From NCBI RefSeq assembly GCF_002042965.1, contig NZ_MZNT01000021.1:38094-102093 (forward strand): a DNA stretch of 64,000 nucleotides, written 5' to 3'. Both the position numbers and the translations under genes were made by a program. Below the pieces are notes generated by a model. That model was given only the letters and a program-made list of their open reading frames with translations, searched no databases and had not been told where the DNA came from. Position 1 is the stretch's first letter, and the number at the start of each line of letters is the position of its first letter. The stretch comes from Paenibacillus sp. 32352. GTDB taxonomy: Bacteria > Bacillota > Bacilli > Paenibacillales > NBRC-103111. This document shows, piece after piece, positions 53,164 through 62,898 of the stretch.

Positions 53164-53348
53164 GTTAGTACTTGCAACCTCTGCCCACCTTTCTATCCCG
53201 GAGTAAAAAGCATATTATCATCTTATTCATTTTGAAGGCGATGTGCAACTTATATTTTCATGATGCTTTCATATGTCAGTGAAAAAATAGAAAAATCCTC
53301 TAATGTGTCACATTAGAGAATCTTCTAACCTTCTAATCTATAAAAATA
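53164..53348. promoter_or_regulatory. glmM-glmS intergenic region
   Basis: Between glmM and the ribozyme lies a hairpin (53298..53318) and presumably the glmS promoter. No boxes are assigned with confidence. Confidence 0.45.
53298..53318 (-). terminator. glmM terminator-like hairpin
   Basis: CTCTAATGTG (53298..53307) and CACATTAGAG (53309..53318) are perfect complements. On the minus strand GATTTTTC follows. Confidence 0.7.
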
Positions 53349-54689
53349 TTAGCCCAGCTCTTTTTGAATAACATCGGCAATATCCTGCACATAAGCTTCC
53401 ACTTGGGCCTTGTCCGGGCCTTCCGCCATGACACGAATTAAGGATTCGGTGCCGGATGGTCTTACAAGCACGCGCCCATTATCTCCAAGCTCCGCTTCCA
53501 CCTTACGGATCGCTTCATCGATGGCATGGTTTTCTTTCCACTTGCTCTTGTCCGCCACGCGAACATTAACAAGCTTTTGCGGATATTTGCGCATAATGCC
53601 TTTGAGATCGCTGAGCTTTTGGCCGGATTGAACTACCGTATCCATCAGCTGCAGCGCAGTTAGAATGCCGTCTCCGGTTGTATTGTAGTCGAGGAAGATC
53701 ACATGGCCGGACTGCTCTCCGCCCAGATTGTAACCGCCCTTGCGCATCTCTTCCATCACGTAGCGGTCGCCTACCGCAGTCTTAGCGGCCTTCAGGCCTA
53801 CCGACTCAATGCCCTTGAAGAAGCCGATATTGCTCATTACAGTCGTTACAATCGTGCTGTGATTCAGCTTGCCTGCTTGGTTCAACGCATGTCCGCAGAT
53901 GCTAAGGATGAAGTCTCCATCGACTTCCACACCGTTCTCGTCAATCGCGATCAAGCGATCGGCGTCGCCGTCAAAGGCCAGACCCAAGGCCGCTTGATGC
54001 TCAACGACAGCCTTCTGCAATCCTTCGGGATGCGTCGACCCGCAGTGGTCGTTAATGTTGCGTCCGTTAGGCTCTGCGCCGATGGTGATCACTTCCGCGC
54101 CCAAAGCCTCGAACACCTTCGGAGCAAGCTCGTAGGCCGAACCATTTGCGCAATCCAGAACGACTTTATACCCTTGGAAGGATGATTTCACGGTCGACTT
54201 GATGTAATCCAAGTATTGGTATTTGGCTTGTTCATTGTCAACCGCCGTTCCCAGATCACCGCCAACCGGCCGCGGCAGCTCATCTACAGGAGCATCCATC
54301 AAACGTTCGATTTCCAATTCCGTTTCGTCAGACAGCTTATAACCGTCTCCGGCAAAAAACTTGATTCCATTATCCTCTACAGGATTATGGGAAGCCGAAA
54401 TCATGACGCCGGCATCCGCCTTCAGCAGACGGGTCAAATAGGCGACAGCGGGAGTCGAAACAACCCCAAGCCGTATAACATTAGCTCCAATCGACAAAAG
54501 TCCCGCTACGAGCGCTGCCTCCAGCATCGTACCTGAAATACGGGTGTCTCGGCCGATAACGACATTCGGCTTCTCCACTTGTCCTGCCAATACGTAACCG
54601 CCGCAGCGGCCGATCTTATAAGCTAGCTCGGGCGTCAGCTCTTGATTGGCAACGCCCCTAACACCGTCAGTTCCAAAATATTTCCCCAT
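53349..54689 (-). CDS. glmM: Phosphoglucosamine mutase
   Basis: GlmM converts glucosamine-6-phosphate to glucosamine-1-phosphate. The start GKYFGTDGVRGVAN and the active-site loop GVMISASHNPVEDNG, with the phosphoserine near residue 100, are diagnostic. The metal loop DGDADR (near 243) and the sugar loop GGEQSGH (near 330) follow, and the phosphate-binding RPSGTE lies near 415. It has 446 residues, full length. It is downstream of cdaR, the usual order cdaA-cdaR-glmM. It terminates before the glmS ribozyme, so both GlcN enzymes are neighbours but have separate control. Confidence 0.96.
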   Translation of the reverse strand: MGKYFGTDGVRGVANQELTPELAYKIGRCGGYVLAGQVEKPNVVIGRDTRISGTMLEAALVAGLLSIGANVIRLGVVSTPAVAYLTRLLKADAGVMISASHNPVEDNGIKFFAGDGYKLSDETELEIERLMDAPVDELPRPVGGDLGTAVDNEQAKYQYLDYIKSTVKSSFQGYKVVLDCANGSAYELAPKVFEALGAEVITIGAEPNGRNINDHCGSTHPEGLQKAVVEHQAALGLAFDGDADRLIAIDENGVEVDGDFILSICGHALNQAGKLNHSTIVTTVMSNIGFFKGIESVGLKAAKTAVGDRYVMEEMRKGGYNLGGEQSGHVIFLDYNTTGDGILTALQLMDTVVQSGQKLSDLKGIMRKYPQKLVNVRVADKSKWKENHAIDEAIRKVEAELGDNGRVLVRPSGTESLIRVMAEGPDKAQVEAYVQDIADVIQKELG

Positions 54690-54753
54690 GAATTAGACTC
54701 TCCCTTTCTTAATCCCATGCTATATCCTATATTTCGATCCGTTATCTGTTATA

Positions 54754-55995
54754 TTATTGCTGTTTGGCGCTGATCTCAACTGTCGCTTTGAAGTCCTGCT
54801 GCGGCCCTTTCTTGATAAAGGTCGGCAGATTGAACACGACCGGCAGCTCATGGCGCCCTGGCGGCAGATTGCTGACATCCAGAATGGCCTGAACATCCGC
54901 AGCCTTAACCTTATCTAACAAGGCTTGGGCTCCCTCGACCACCAGATTGATTTTCCCGTTCTCCGGTACCGCAACCTTCGTATTGAACCCGTCATTCTGT
55001 CCGACGATCGACAGCGGAATCTGTTCTAACGTCTTCGTAACCGAAGGGACAATGTTGATCTTCACTTCCACCTTCGCGGGATCCAGCTGCGTCACTTTAT
55101 TACGCAGCGGAATATCCAGCGTGAGCGTGTATTCCTTCTCTTCCTTCAGATCCCCCAGATTGACGCTTGGCCCCTCATAGTATTCGAGACGGTTAAGCAC
55201 ATCTTGGGGGCCGTATACCGTGACCTTATCCGCATTTTGCTGCAGCGACCCGACACTCAAGCCCCGCGGCGGCTCCCCGACCAGCTTCAGCTGAAGCGGA
55301 ACGCTCGTAAACGGACTGGTGATCGGAACCTCCACTTCCACTACGGCCGGATTGATCGCCGCCATCTCCATGATCTTCCCATCCTTGTCGTAAGCAACAA
55401 GGCGGGCTTTGCTCGATACCGGAGATTGAGCCTTCTCTACGCTAACATCCGCCCTAACGGATTCGATCGAGTCGATACTTCCGCTAGGCAGCGTTACCGT
55501 AACCTTATTCGGCTTGACTATCGGCTGTCCCGCCTTCAAACCTACAGCAGGGATTCCCGTGACATTGACCGTAACCGGCATCTGCTTATTCGACTTTTCA
55601 TCGATGACGACCTTCGCCGTAGCAGGGGCGACCTTGACCGTAACGTTATTTGGAAAGCCTACAGGCGTCAAGGTTAGTATATGTTCACCTTTGCCATATT
55701 TTGTCAAGTCGAGCTCCACGGAATAATTACTTGTGCTTAACGCCTTCTTAAGCGCAGCATCCTTGCCGGATATCGTGAGCACGACCTGGGCGGGATCAAT
55801 GGATTCGATATAAAACTGATTGCTGTCGTATTTCGGAGTAACCGAAACGTTAGAGATTTTCTCTTCCCTAACTCCGGTGCCTCCCGTTCCAGGAAGCGAG
55901 CTGTCCTCCATATGAACGACGGCCCACAGCAAAATGCCTATTATTAACGCAATAACTTTCACTACATTCGTGTTGCGCAGCCAACGATCCATCAT
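54754..55995 (-). CDS. cdaR: CdaR, YbbR-domain regulator of CdaA
   Basis: This protein of about 413 residues starts at ATG 55995, overlapping the TAA of cdaA by one base, with GGAGG upstream; the open frame begins earlier at 56016. One N-terminal transmembrane helix (VVKVIALIIGILLWAVV, about residues 10-26) anchors it. Four YbbR-type beta domains follow outside the membrane. CdaR binds and modulates the diadenylate cyclase CdaA. GlmM also regulates CdaA in related bacteria, which explains the conserved gene order. Confidence 0.92.
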   Translation of the reverse strand: MMDRWLRNTNVVKVIALIIGILLWAVVHMEDSSLPGTGGTGVREEKISNVSVTPKYDSNQFYIESIDPAQVVLTISGKDAALKKALSTSNYSVELDLTKYGKGEHILTLTPVGFPNNVTVKVAPATAKVVIDEKSNKQMPVTVNVTGIPAVGLKAGQPIVKPNKVTVTLPSGSIDSIESVRADVSVEKAQSPVSSKARLVAYDKDGKIMEMAAINPAVVEVEVPITSPFTSVPLQLKLVGEPPRGLSVGSLQQNADKVTVYGPQDVLNRLEYYEGPSVNLGDLKEEKEYTLTLDIPLRNKVTQLDPAKVEVKINIVPSVTKTLEQIPLSIVGQNDGFNTKVAVPENGKINLVVEGAQALLDKVKAADVQAILDVSNLPPGRHELPVVFNLPTFIKKGPQQDFKATVEISAKQQ

Positions 55996-56801
55996 TACCG
56001 CAGCCTCCATTTCCAAATGGAGCTTTTTTCCTTGGTCTTCGTCTTTGATTTGAGCTCCTCATACAGCTTGGAGAGCAGCGATTCCTCCTTAATATCCCGG
56101 AGAATATGCCCGTTCATGGCGAGAGACACTTGTCCGGTTTCTTCGGACACAATGACACAGATGGCGTCGGATACCTCGCTCATGCCGATCGCCGCGCGAT
56201 GGCGTGTGCCCAGCTCCTTGCTTATAAAAGGGTTCTCCGACAGCGGCAAATAACAGCCGGCCGCCATAAGCTGATTGCGCCTTAACAGCACCGCACCGTC
56301 ATGCAGCGGCGTGTTCGGAATAAAGATATTAATCAGCAGCTCCGAGCTGATATGCGATTCGATGGAAATACCGGATTCTATGTAATCCTTCAGGCCGGTC
56401 TCCCGTTCAAAAACGATTAACGCCCCTATTTTTCTGCGTGCCAAATAATTCACTGCTTTAAGAATTTCACCGAGCCTCCGGTTCAGCTCCTGATCGTCCT
56501 CCGAGACGGACCGGCTGAACAGTGTGCCGCGGCCCAGCTGCTCCAGCGCTTTGCGAAGCTCCGGCTGGAAAATGATGATGACCGCAAGCACTCCGAAGGT
56601 GAACATCTGGTTCATCATCCACTGAAGCGTGCTAAGCTTGAACCAAATGCTAAGCGCCCAGGTTAGAACGACAATAAAAATCCCCTGGAGAAGCTGTACG
56701 GCCCTTGTCCCACGGACCAATATGATTAAATTATAAATGACGTAGCTTACAATGAGTATATCGACAATGTCTTTTAGACTGATGGCAGTTATGAAATCCA
56801 T
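55995..56801 (-). CDS. cdaA: Diadenylate cyclase CdaA
   Basis: CdaA makes cyclic di-AMP, a signal of potassium balance and cell wall state. Three transmembrane helices occupy about residues 10-85 (VDILIVSYVIYNLII, GIFIVVLTWAL, MFTFGVLAVIIIF). The DAC domain follows with LHDGAVLL (DGA motif near residue 185) and GTRHRAAIGMSE (RHR motif near 215). ATG 56801 follows GGGGG; the open frame starts with TTG at 56816. The protein is about 268 residues. cdaR overlaps it by one base. Confidence 0.94.
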   Translation of the reverse strand: MDFITAISLKDIVDILIVSYVIYNLIILVRGTRAVQLLQGIFIVVLTWALSIWFKLSTLQWMMNQMFTFGVLAVIIIFQPELRKALEQLGRGTLFSRSVSEDDQELNRRLGEILKAVNYLARRKIGALIVFERETGLKDYIESGISIESHISSELLINIFIPNTPLHDGAVLLRRNQLMAAGCYLPLSENPFISKELGTRHRAAIGMSEVSDAICVIVSEETGQVSLAMNGHILRDIKEESLLSKLYEELKSKTKTKEKSSIWKWRLR

Positions 56802-56883
56802 GGCACTGGCCCCCAACTTGGGATTTGGCTATATTTTGTCTCTAATCCCTTCATTTCATCATACCACAATATGAACAAAAAAC

Positions 56884-56912
56884 CCTCCCTTTCACACTGT
56901 TAATTAGGGAGG
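56884..56912 (-). terminator. rsiW terminator
   Basis: CCTCCCT (56884..56890) pairs with AGGGAGG (56906..56912), followed by GTTTTTTG on the minus strand. Confidence 0.75.
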
Positions 56913-56937
56913 ATTTTCGAAAAATAGTTCGGATGAA

Positions 56938-57549
56938 CTATTTGGATTGAGATATGGTGGTAGCCCATTCGTTCATTTTATACCAAAGCCAGCTGAATGC
57001 TTGATCTACCTGGGTAATCTGACCGGAAATGTGGGCTGTAGAAGCCATAACCACAGAGCCGTCGATGACGACAATGTTGCCCTTAATGTCTCCATCCACC
57101 TGCAGCTTTCCGTTTTCTACCATTAAATTCCCGGCTACCGTGCTGCCTGCCGGAACATAAACCGTGTCTCCTTTAATGACGACCGACTGAAGATCCGAAC
57201 CCTTCACCAGAAGCTCTGTATCCTCATTCCATAATGACATGAAGCTGCCCATCATCACGAGCAAAAACACTGCCGCGACCGATGCGGCCGGATGACGGCG
57301 AACCCACTGCCACCAAGGATTTTTGCGTTTTTCTGGGGGTAAAGCCTGCATAATGCGCTCCGTCAGTCCGGACGGTACACCTTGCTCTGGCCACGCTTGA
57401 ATGAGCGCTTCGACCTTTTCAAGCTGTTTGAGGCGCTCCCTACAAGCCGGACAAGCAAGCAAGTGCTCTTTTAACGCTAAGGCTTCACTGCCCTTCAATT
57501 CGCCGTCCAAATATTCGTGCATTAAAGGAAGGGCCTCCGTGCAATCCAT
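56938..57549 (-). CDS. rsiW: RsiW-like anti-sigma factor
   Basis: This 203-residue protein starts at ATG 57549 behind AGGAGTG; the frame is open to 57621. The first 50 residues are a zinc anti-sigma domain with H-x3-C-x2-C (LKEHLLACPACRERL). A transmembrane helix lies near residues 88-106 (AASVAAVFLLVMMGSFM). The C-terminal part is a beta-rich extracytoplasmic domain with polar repeats (GDIKGNIVVIDGSVV), like bactofilin-type turns. RsiW holds SigW until cell-envelope stress triggers proteolysis. Its gene directly follows sigW. Confidence 0.9.
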   Translation of the reverse strand: MDCTEALPLMHEYLDGELKGSEALALKEHLLACPACRERLKQLEKVEALIQAWPEQGVPSGLTERIMQALPPEKRKNPWWQWVRRHPAASVAAVFLLVMMGSFMSLWNEDTELLVKGSDLQSVVIKGDTVYVPAGSTVAGNLMVENGKLQVDGDIKGNIVVIDGSVVMASTAHISGQITQVDQAFSWLWYKMNEWATTISQSK

Positions 57550-57627
57550 ATTGAGCCACTCCTTTCTGTGTCCTTGAAAGCTTGTGTAGTACAGTACGTA
57601 TGACGATTCAATTTGTTTCACCGAAAA

Positions 57628-58194
57628 TCATAAAATCGTCTCTAATTTTTTACGTAAATATTCCCTGCCGCGGTGCAGTCTCGTCTTGATAGTGGTCACC
57701 GGCATGGCCAGTACATCGCTGATTTCTTGTAGCGACAAATCCTGCAAATAACGAAGGATGACAACCGCTTTATATTTCTCGGGGAGCGTTTCGATCGACT
57801 TTCGGATTTCTGTCTGTGTCTCGCTTAACACAACCTGATCATCCGGCGTATCTTCATTGCTTGGAAGCATCGCATACCAATCAGTTCCCTCTCCGTCATT
57901 CATTTCGGCATCAAGGGAATAATTGGCTTTGCGCTTGCGGAGACGGTCAATGCAGAGGTTCGTGCCAATCCGGTAAATCCAGGTCGAAAACTTCTGATTT
58001 TCATCGTACCGCTCAAGATTCGTATATACTCTTAAAAAGGTTTCCTGAACGATCTCTTCCGCCTCATGACGGTTATGCAGCATCCGGTTCGCAAGGTGAA
58101 AAATTTTATCCTTATACAGCTCCACCAGCTCGGCGAAGGCGACACGATCTCCCTTCCGCGCCAGCTTGGCGAGCCTAACATCCATTTCATTCAA
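57628..58194 (-). CDS. sigW: ECF sigma factor SigW
   Basis: The sigma-2 region has AFAELVELYKDKIFHLANRM and EEIVQETFLRVY; FSTWIYRIGTNLCIDRLRK follows. Region 4 has LPEKYKAVVILRYLQDLSLQEI and TIKTRLHRGREYLRKKL. The preferred start is a TTG at 58194 with GGAGG seven bases upstream; ATG 58185 is next, and the open frame begins at 58347. It is about 188 residues, normal for ECF factors. SigW governs envelope-stress and antimicrobial-peptide genes and is antagonised by the downstream RsiW. An autoregulatory promoter probably lies upstream. Confidence 0.92.
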   Translation of the reverse strand: MNEMDVRLAKLARKGDRVAFAELVELYKDKIFHLANRMLHNRHEAEEIVQETFLRVYTNLERYDENQKFSTWIYRIGTNLCIDRLRKRKANYSLDAEMNDGEGTDWYAMLPSNEDTPDDQVVLSETQTEIRKSIETLPEKYKAVVILRYLQDLSLQEISDVLAMPVTTIKTRLHRGREYLRKKLETIL

Positions 58195-58608
58195 ACGACA
58201 TTCCTCCAGACTTCCGATCCCAATTCGAATCCTCTCCTTGGAACCGTTAGGACACTTCCCGTATTTCACGTGAATGATTCCTGCCAATATGAAAATCATA
58301 CCAAACGACTGCACCTCATGTACAGTTTTTCCAAAAAACAGAACCAAAAATCTGCAAAAAAGCGGTCAATCTTTGTCGAAATCGTGCGAATCCCGAACGG
58401 ACGGGCTATTCACTCCACCTTCCCCTTTTTCCAATTTAATGAAAAAATCGGCATTTCGACTTATCTGCCCCCTGCAGCCAAGGGATTCCCCATATCAGGT
58501 TCTGTTTACGGCATGGCTCTTCATAACAGTCTCTTAGGAATGCAGCACCCTTCAAGCCCTATATCCCAATCCTACGTATGATTCGTAAACAAAGTTTCAA
58601 AAAAATAA
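58195..58608. other. Region between sigW and the ppc terminator
   Basis: No gene can be supported. It must contain the sigW promoter, but I do not find a secure consensus box. Confidence 0.4.
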
Positions 58609-58638
58609 AGCCGGGCGGCCTCATGAGGCCACCCGACT
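58609..58638 (-). terminator. ppc terminator
   Basis: AGCCGGGCGGCCTC pairs with GAGGCCACCCGACT around a tiny loop, followed by a long T run on the minus strand. Confidence 0.88.
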
Positions 58639-58683
58639 ATAACCGGTGCTAAAGCTTGGAAACAACAAGGGCATCTGCAACCA

Positions 58684-61473
58684 TCAGCCCGTATTCCGAA
58701 GCCCTGCAGCAATACCATTAATCGTCAAGAGCACTTCCCGAAGCAGTAACGGGTCGTCTGCGCTTTGTTCTCTTTGTGCCCTAAGCTCGGACAACAGTTG
58801 AACCTGCATGTAGCTTAGCGGATCAACGTAAGGGTTGCGCAAACGGATCGACTCCTGGATTACCGGAACATTATCGAGAATTTCCTGCTGGCCGGTAATG
58901 CTCAGAATGAGCGCCGAAGTGCGATCATATTCTTCACTGATCAGATTGAAAATCCGTTCGGCGATAGCTTTATCTTTAATCATGTTGCCGTATTCCTTCG
59001 CAATCAGCAGGTCGGCTTTGGCAAGAGCCATTTGCAGGTTGTCGATCAGCGAACGGAAGAACGACCAGTTCTGATACATGTCCTGCAGAACAGCCAGGTT
59101 CTCTTCTTTGCCTTGGTAATAGCTGTGAAGTCCGCTTCCCGCAGCATACCATGCCGGCAGCAGGTAACGGCTTTGCGTCCAGGCAAATACCCAAGGGATA
59201 GCGCGAAGGTCTTCGAATTTGTCGCTTCCTTTGCGCTTCGAAGGTCTCGAGCCGATATTGAGCTCGCCTACCTCCGGCAGAGGCGTAGATTCCTTGAAGA
59301 AGGTCATGAAATCCGGATCGCGGAAAATGAGATCCTGGTATTTCGTTTGAGCATTCTCCGAAATATTCTTCATAATCTCTTCCCATTGCGGGTCAGTTAC
59401 TTCCGCCTGCGGATTGCGGGCGTTCAACGCAGCGGTGATAAGGGCTGAAGTGGCTTGCTCCAAGCTGCGATAAGCGATGCCTTTCATGGAATAACGGGAA
59501 GACAATACCTCTCCCTGCTCCGTAATCTTGATTCCGCCGCCGATCGTATCGGCCGGTTGAGCCAGGATACTGCGGTTCAGCGGCATCCCTCCGCGACCCA
59601 ATGCGCCGCCGCGGCCATGGAAGAACTTCAGCTTCACGCCGAATTCCTTCGCCGCCTCCGTAATGCTGCGCAGAGCCACGCGAAGCTCCCAGTTCGCTGT
59701 AATCACGCCGCCGTCCTTGTTGCTGTCGGAGTAGCCGAGCATGATTTCCTGCAGCTGGTTCGTGCTATTCAAGCTGTTGCGGTACGCCGGAATTTTGAAC
59801 AATGTACGCATAATGTCCGGAGCTGCATGCAGGTCATCGATGGTTTCAAACAAAGGTACGGATTGAAGAGTACAGGTTACGGAACCGTCCTGCTCTTGGC
59901 GGTACAAGCCGGCTTCCTTGCCGAATACCAGCACCTCGAGAAGATCGCTCGCACCTTGTGTCATACTGATCAAATAGCTGGTAATACAATTGCGGCCAAA
60001 CTCCTGCTGAGCCTTTTTAATGACTCTATACACGTTCAGACATTCAAGCGTAGACTCCGAATAATCCATGTACGGAGAAGTGATAGGACGCGGCTCATTC
60101 AGCAGGCTGGTCAGCAGGCTGATTTTATCGCTTTCGCTTAGCTCCGCATAATTCGGGCAGATGCTCATTTTGGCCAAAATTTCGGCCATGGCCGCTTCAT
60201 GCTCTTTACTATGCTGTCTAACGTCCAAAGACGCCAGGTGAAATCCGAACAGCTCGACTTGGCGAATCAGCTTCACAACGTATTCATCTGCAATAAAATC
60301 CGCATAATGATTACGGAGGCTGCGTTCAATAATTTTCAGATCGTTCAGGAACTCTTCCGGATTGTTATATTTTTGAGCCGGGCTTGCGCCAGGATCAGCC
60401 GCACGGAGAATCTTCTCAATCATATAGGTGACTTTGATCCGGTAAGGCTCTTTTTCATTGCGCCATACTTCGTTCGAACGAAGCTCCACATGCTGACGGT
60501 CCTTCTCAACCGAGTCCAGCAGCTCCTGCGTCACTTCCACGATATTTTTGCTGAAGCTCATATGCTTCTTGAAATTTTGCAGCAGCTCCGCGTATTTCTC
60601 GAGAGCCAGCTGACGCTGCATCGTTAACGTCTCCCAGGTTACATCCGAGGTTACCGAAGGGTTACCGTCACGGTCGCCGCCGATCCAGGAACCGAATTTC
60701 ATGTAAACCGGCACATGCCAATCCTCTTCCGGATAATACTTGGCAAGAACCCGCTCCAGCTCCTGATACACCTCAGGAAGAACGTCGAATAACGTTTCGT
60801 CAAAATAATACATCCCGTTACGAACTTCGTCGATTACTGTCGGTTTCCGATCTCTAAGCTCATCGGTTTGCCACAAGGTAACGACCTCGCCAAGGAGATT
60901 GGCTCTCAGCTGCTCCCGCTCCCGGAACGTCAGGCTAGGATTGTCCAGCTCCATAACATCATTGGCGATCCGTTGATGAATATCCAGCACGACACGGCGG
61001 CTTGCTTCCGTAGGGTGCGCCGTCATGACAAGCTCCAGAGAAATGCCTTTAATGATTTCCTGAACCTCTTGAGCCGGAATTTGCTGCTGCTTCAGCTCAC
61101 GCACTACATCTTCAATAGAGCCCGGCTGAACATTTTCACCCGCAGAACGCTCGTAATCTCTTTTTCGGCGAATACGGTGGTTTTGCTCCGCTATATTCAC
61201 AAGCTGAAAATAGATAGCGAAAGCGCGAATCACCTGATGTCTCTTTTCAGGGGCCAAAGAGTTGATCGTCTCTTTAAATTCTGCAAAACTTTCAGGAGTA
61301 AACTCGGCCCGAAGGTTTTTACTCATCTCTCTGATCTGCTCTACGATGGCTAATAATTCGTTACCGCCCTGGTGAACAAGGACCTCTCCCAGAATATGCC
61401 CCAAGAATCTTACATCTCTGCGCAGTAGGTTGTTCGACGTATGTTTGTTAATCAAGCTGCCTGAATCCGACAT
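58684..61473 (-). CDS. ppc: Phosphoenolpyruvate carboxylase
   Basis: PEPC adds bicarbonate to PEP to give oxaloacetate and refills the TCA cycle. The 929-residue protein has the catalytic VMTAHPTEASRR motif (near residue 155), the GSWIGGDRDGNPSVT region (near 265), and the signature FFHGRGGALGRGGMP near 625. The end RNTG is the conserved C-terminus. Length and motifs are full; no frameshift is seen. It is a single gene with its own terminator. Many Paenibacillus strains carry it instead of, or beside, pyruvate carboxylase. Confidence 0.97.
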   Translation of the reverse strand: MSDSGSLINKHTSNNLLRRDVRFLGHILGEVLVHQGGNELLAIVEQIREMSKNLRAEFTPESFAEFKETINSLAPEKRHQVIRAFAIYFQLVNIAEQNHRIRRKRDYERSAGENVQPGSIEDVVRELKQQQIPAQEVQEIIKGISLELVMTAHPTEASRRVVLDIHQRIANDVMELDNPSLTFREREQLRANLLGEVVTLWQTDELRDRKPTVIDEVRNGMYYFDETLFDVLPEVYQELERVLAKYYPEEDWHVPVYMKFGSWIGGDRDGNPSVTSDVTWETLTMQRQLALEKYAELLQNFKKHMSFSKNIVEVTQELLDSVEKDRQHVELRSNEVWRNEKEPYRIKVTYMIEKILRAADPGASPAQKYNNPEEFLNDLKIIERSLRNHYADFIADEYVVKLIRQVELFGFHLASLDVRQHSKEHEAAMAEILAKMSICPNYAELSESDKISLLTSLLNEPRPITSPYMDYSESTLECLNVYRVIKKAQQEFGRNCITSYLISMTQGASDLLEVLVFGKEAGLYRQEQDGSVTCTLQSVPLFETIDDLHAAPDIMRTLFKIPAYRNSLNSTNQLQEIMLGYSDSNKDGGVITANWELRVALRSITEAAKEFGVKLKFFHGRGGALGRGGMPLNRSILAQPADTIGGGIKITEQGEVLSSRYSMKGIAYRSLEQATSALITAALNARNPQAEVTDPQWEEIMKNISENAQTKYQDLIFRDPDFMTFFKESTPLPEVGELNIGSRPSKRKGSDKFEDLRAIPWVFAWTQSRYLLPAWYAAGSGLHSYYQGKEENLAVLQDMYQNWSFFRSLIDNLQMALAKADLLIAKEYGNMIKDKAIAERIFNLISEEYDRTSALILSITGQQEILDNVPVIQESIRLRNPYVDPLSYMQVQLLSELRAQREQSADDPLLLREVLLTINGIAAGLRNTG

Positions 61474-61767
61474 GGTTCTCCTCCATCCTCATCTTGGTCA
61501 TACTGCATATTTTATCACAATACCGCGCTACCATGCAGTAACTTTATAAAGGAAATGTTAGATTTTCTTACTTTTCGCCTGAACGATCACCTTTTTGAGC
61601 TATTGTGCATCCAATCCGTTTTTTCTGCAAAACCTATCTCTGTCAAAAGCTCACATCCCTTTCCTTCATGATGGCTCCTCTCCCAATAAAGAAAAAGACC
61701 GCCGAGGGTCTTTAGCGTTCTTCCTTTGTATTAACCTTTGGATAGCCTTGACCAAACAGGTGAAACC
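61474..61767. other. ppc upstream region and sortase-relic terminator
   Basis: It contains the ppc promoter region and a hairpin AAAGACC/GGGTCTTT near 61690..61712, which on the minus strand is followed by T-rich sequence and would terminate the sortase relic. Nothing else is recognised. Confidence 0.45.
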
Positions 61768-62165
61768 CTAATTCAGCTTTACCAGCTTCGCATGCACGGC
61801 AAGCCTGCTCGCTTCCGGGTCCAAGGTGCTATCGCAGGTAGATAAGGTAATCATTATCCTGTGCCTGGACGATCAGATAACCTATTAAGGTATCCTGCAC
61901 CCTGATCCAACCGGTAAGATCCGGGATCATCCGCTTCAACTCCTGGAATCGCACGACCTCATGGATCTCGTTCGATTCCTCGGCCTGCCACATGCTCTGT
62001 GCCCAGTCCTGTTCCTCCTTCAGGCTTGTGCTGTAGACGACTTGAGCCCTCCGCCATCACCTGACGGCTTGTAGCATACTCAAACAGCAGCTGATAGGGG
62101 GAGTAAGCAATGCCTGCTATACTGAACGAGATAAGTCCTAATTGCCGCAAATGCCCCCTGTTCAT
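61768..62165 (-). pseudogene. Decayed class B sortase
   Basis: The minus strand reads sortase B pieces. They are an N-terminal hydrophobic segment with YSPYQLLFEYA, then FQELKRMIPDLTGWIRVQDT and IGYLIVQAQDNDYL, then in another frame TLSTCDSTLDPEASRLAVHAK with the catalytic Cys. The middle part with the catalytic His is missing and the frame is broken, so it is inactive. Its start overlaps the ABC ATPase relic as ATGA. Sortase B next to an iron ABC ATPase is typical of heme-uptake (Isd-like) loci. Confidence 0.7.
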
Positions 62166-62352
62166 GATATCCCTACGGGCACCAGGTAGAAGCCGGTATC
62201 CTTGTCATCTTCAGAACAACATCGACTCCGTAAATAGCTTTGACGGCTTCTTCGGTTATGACATCCCGGGGCTTACCTTTGGCTATTCATAAAAAATGCT
62301 TCCATTCTTAATCACGATTAAATGATCACTATAACGAATTGCAATTCTCAAA
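62162..62352 (-). pseudogene. Decayed iron-siderophore/heme ABC transporter ATPase tail
   Basis: The minus strand reads RYSDHLIVIKNGSIFYE, then KPRDVITEEAVKAIYGVDVV, then DKDTGFYLVPVGIS and a stop at 62162. This is the C-terminus of FecE/FhuC-type ATPases. A stop and a frameshift interrupt it and the ATP-binding core is gone. Its TGA overlaps the ATG of the sortase relic. Confidence 0.7.
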
Positions 62353-62513
62353 ATCAGCGCCCCCCTCTGTTTCTTTACTGACCAGAATCCAATAAGGGCG
62401 AAGACCTACCTATGTTCGGGGATAGGTTGCATCAACATGAAATATGCAAACTGTTGATGCTATAGGAGGCTAATAAAATAAAAAAAACCTTGAGATTCTC
62501 AAGGTTGGCTTTA

Positions 62514-62584
62514 AGCGGGTGATGGGAATCGAACCCACGCTACCAGCTTGGAAGGCTGGAGTTCTACCATTGAACTACACCCGC
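62514..62584 (-). tRNA. tRNA-Gly (UCC)
   Basis: The minus strand has GCGGGTG/CACCCGC acceptor arms, a GTTCGATTC T loop and anticodon TCC in CTTCCAA. It is the last tRNA of the cluster. CCA is not encoded. Confidence 0.93.
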
Positions 62585-62597
62585 AAATAAAGAAAAA

Positions 62598-62671
62598 TCG
62601 GGACGACACGATTCGAACATGCGACCCCCTGGTCCCAAACCAGGTGCTCTACCAAGCTGAGCTACGTCCCG
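62598..62671 (-). tRNA. tRNA-Pro (UGG)
   Basis: Acceptor CGGGACG/CGTCCCG, anticodon TGG in TTTGGGA, T loop GTTCGAATC. Confidence 0.93.
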
Positions 62672-62731
62672 ATGGTATATGGAGTGAGCTACTGCTTCAC
62701 TTCATAAGCAATATCCAATTGTACTTAATGG

Positions 62732-62805
62732 CGTGCCCTGAGAGATTCGAACTCCCGACCTTTTGATTCGTAGTCAAACGCTCTATCCAGCTGAGCTAAG
62801 GGCAC
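62732..62805 (-). tRNA. tRNA-Arg (ACG)
   Basis: Acceptor GTGCCCT/AGGGCAC, anticodon ACG in CTACGAA, T loop GTTCGAATC. Confidence 0.93.
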
Positions 62806-62818
62806 TAATCTTAATTGG

Positions 62819-62890
62819 AGCGGAAGACGGGAATCGAACCCGCGACCCTCGCCTTGGCAAGGCGATGCTCTACCGCTGAGCCACTTCCGC
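62819..62890 (-). tRNA. tRNA-Gly (GCC)
   Basis: Acceptor GCGGAAG/CTTCCGC, anticodon GCC in TTGCCAA, T loop GTTCGATTC. Confidence 0.93.
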
Positions 62891-62898
62891 AAAAGCAA

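Noticed and set aside
59455..60141. 228-codon plus-strand frame opposite ppc
   Set aside because: It is antisense to the conserved PEP carboxylase core; long antisense frames are common in such G+C-biased genes.
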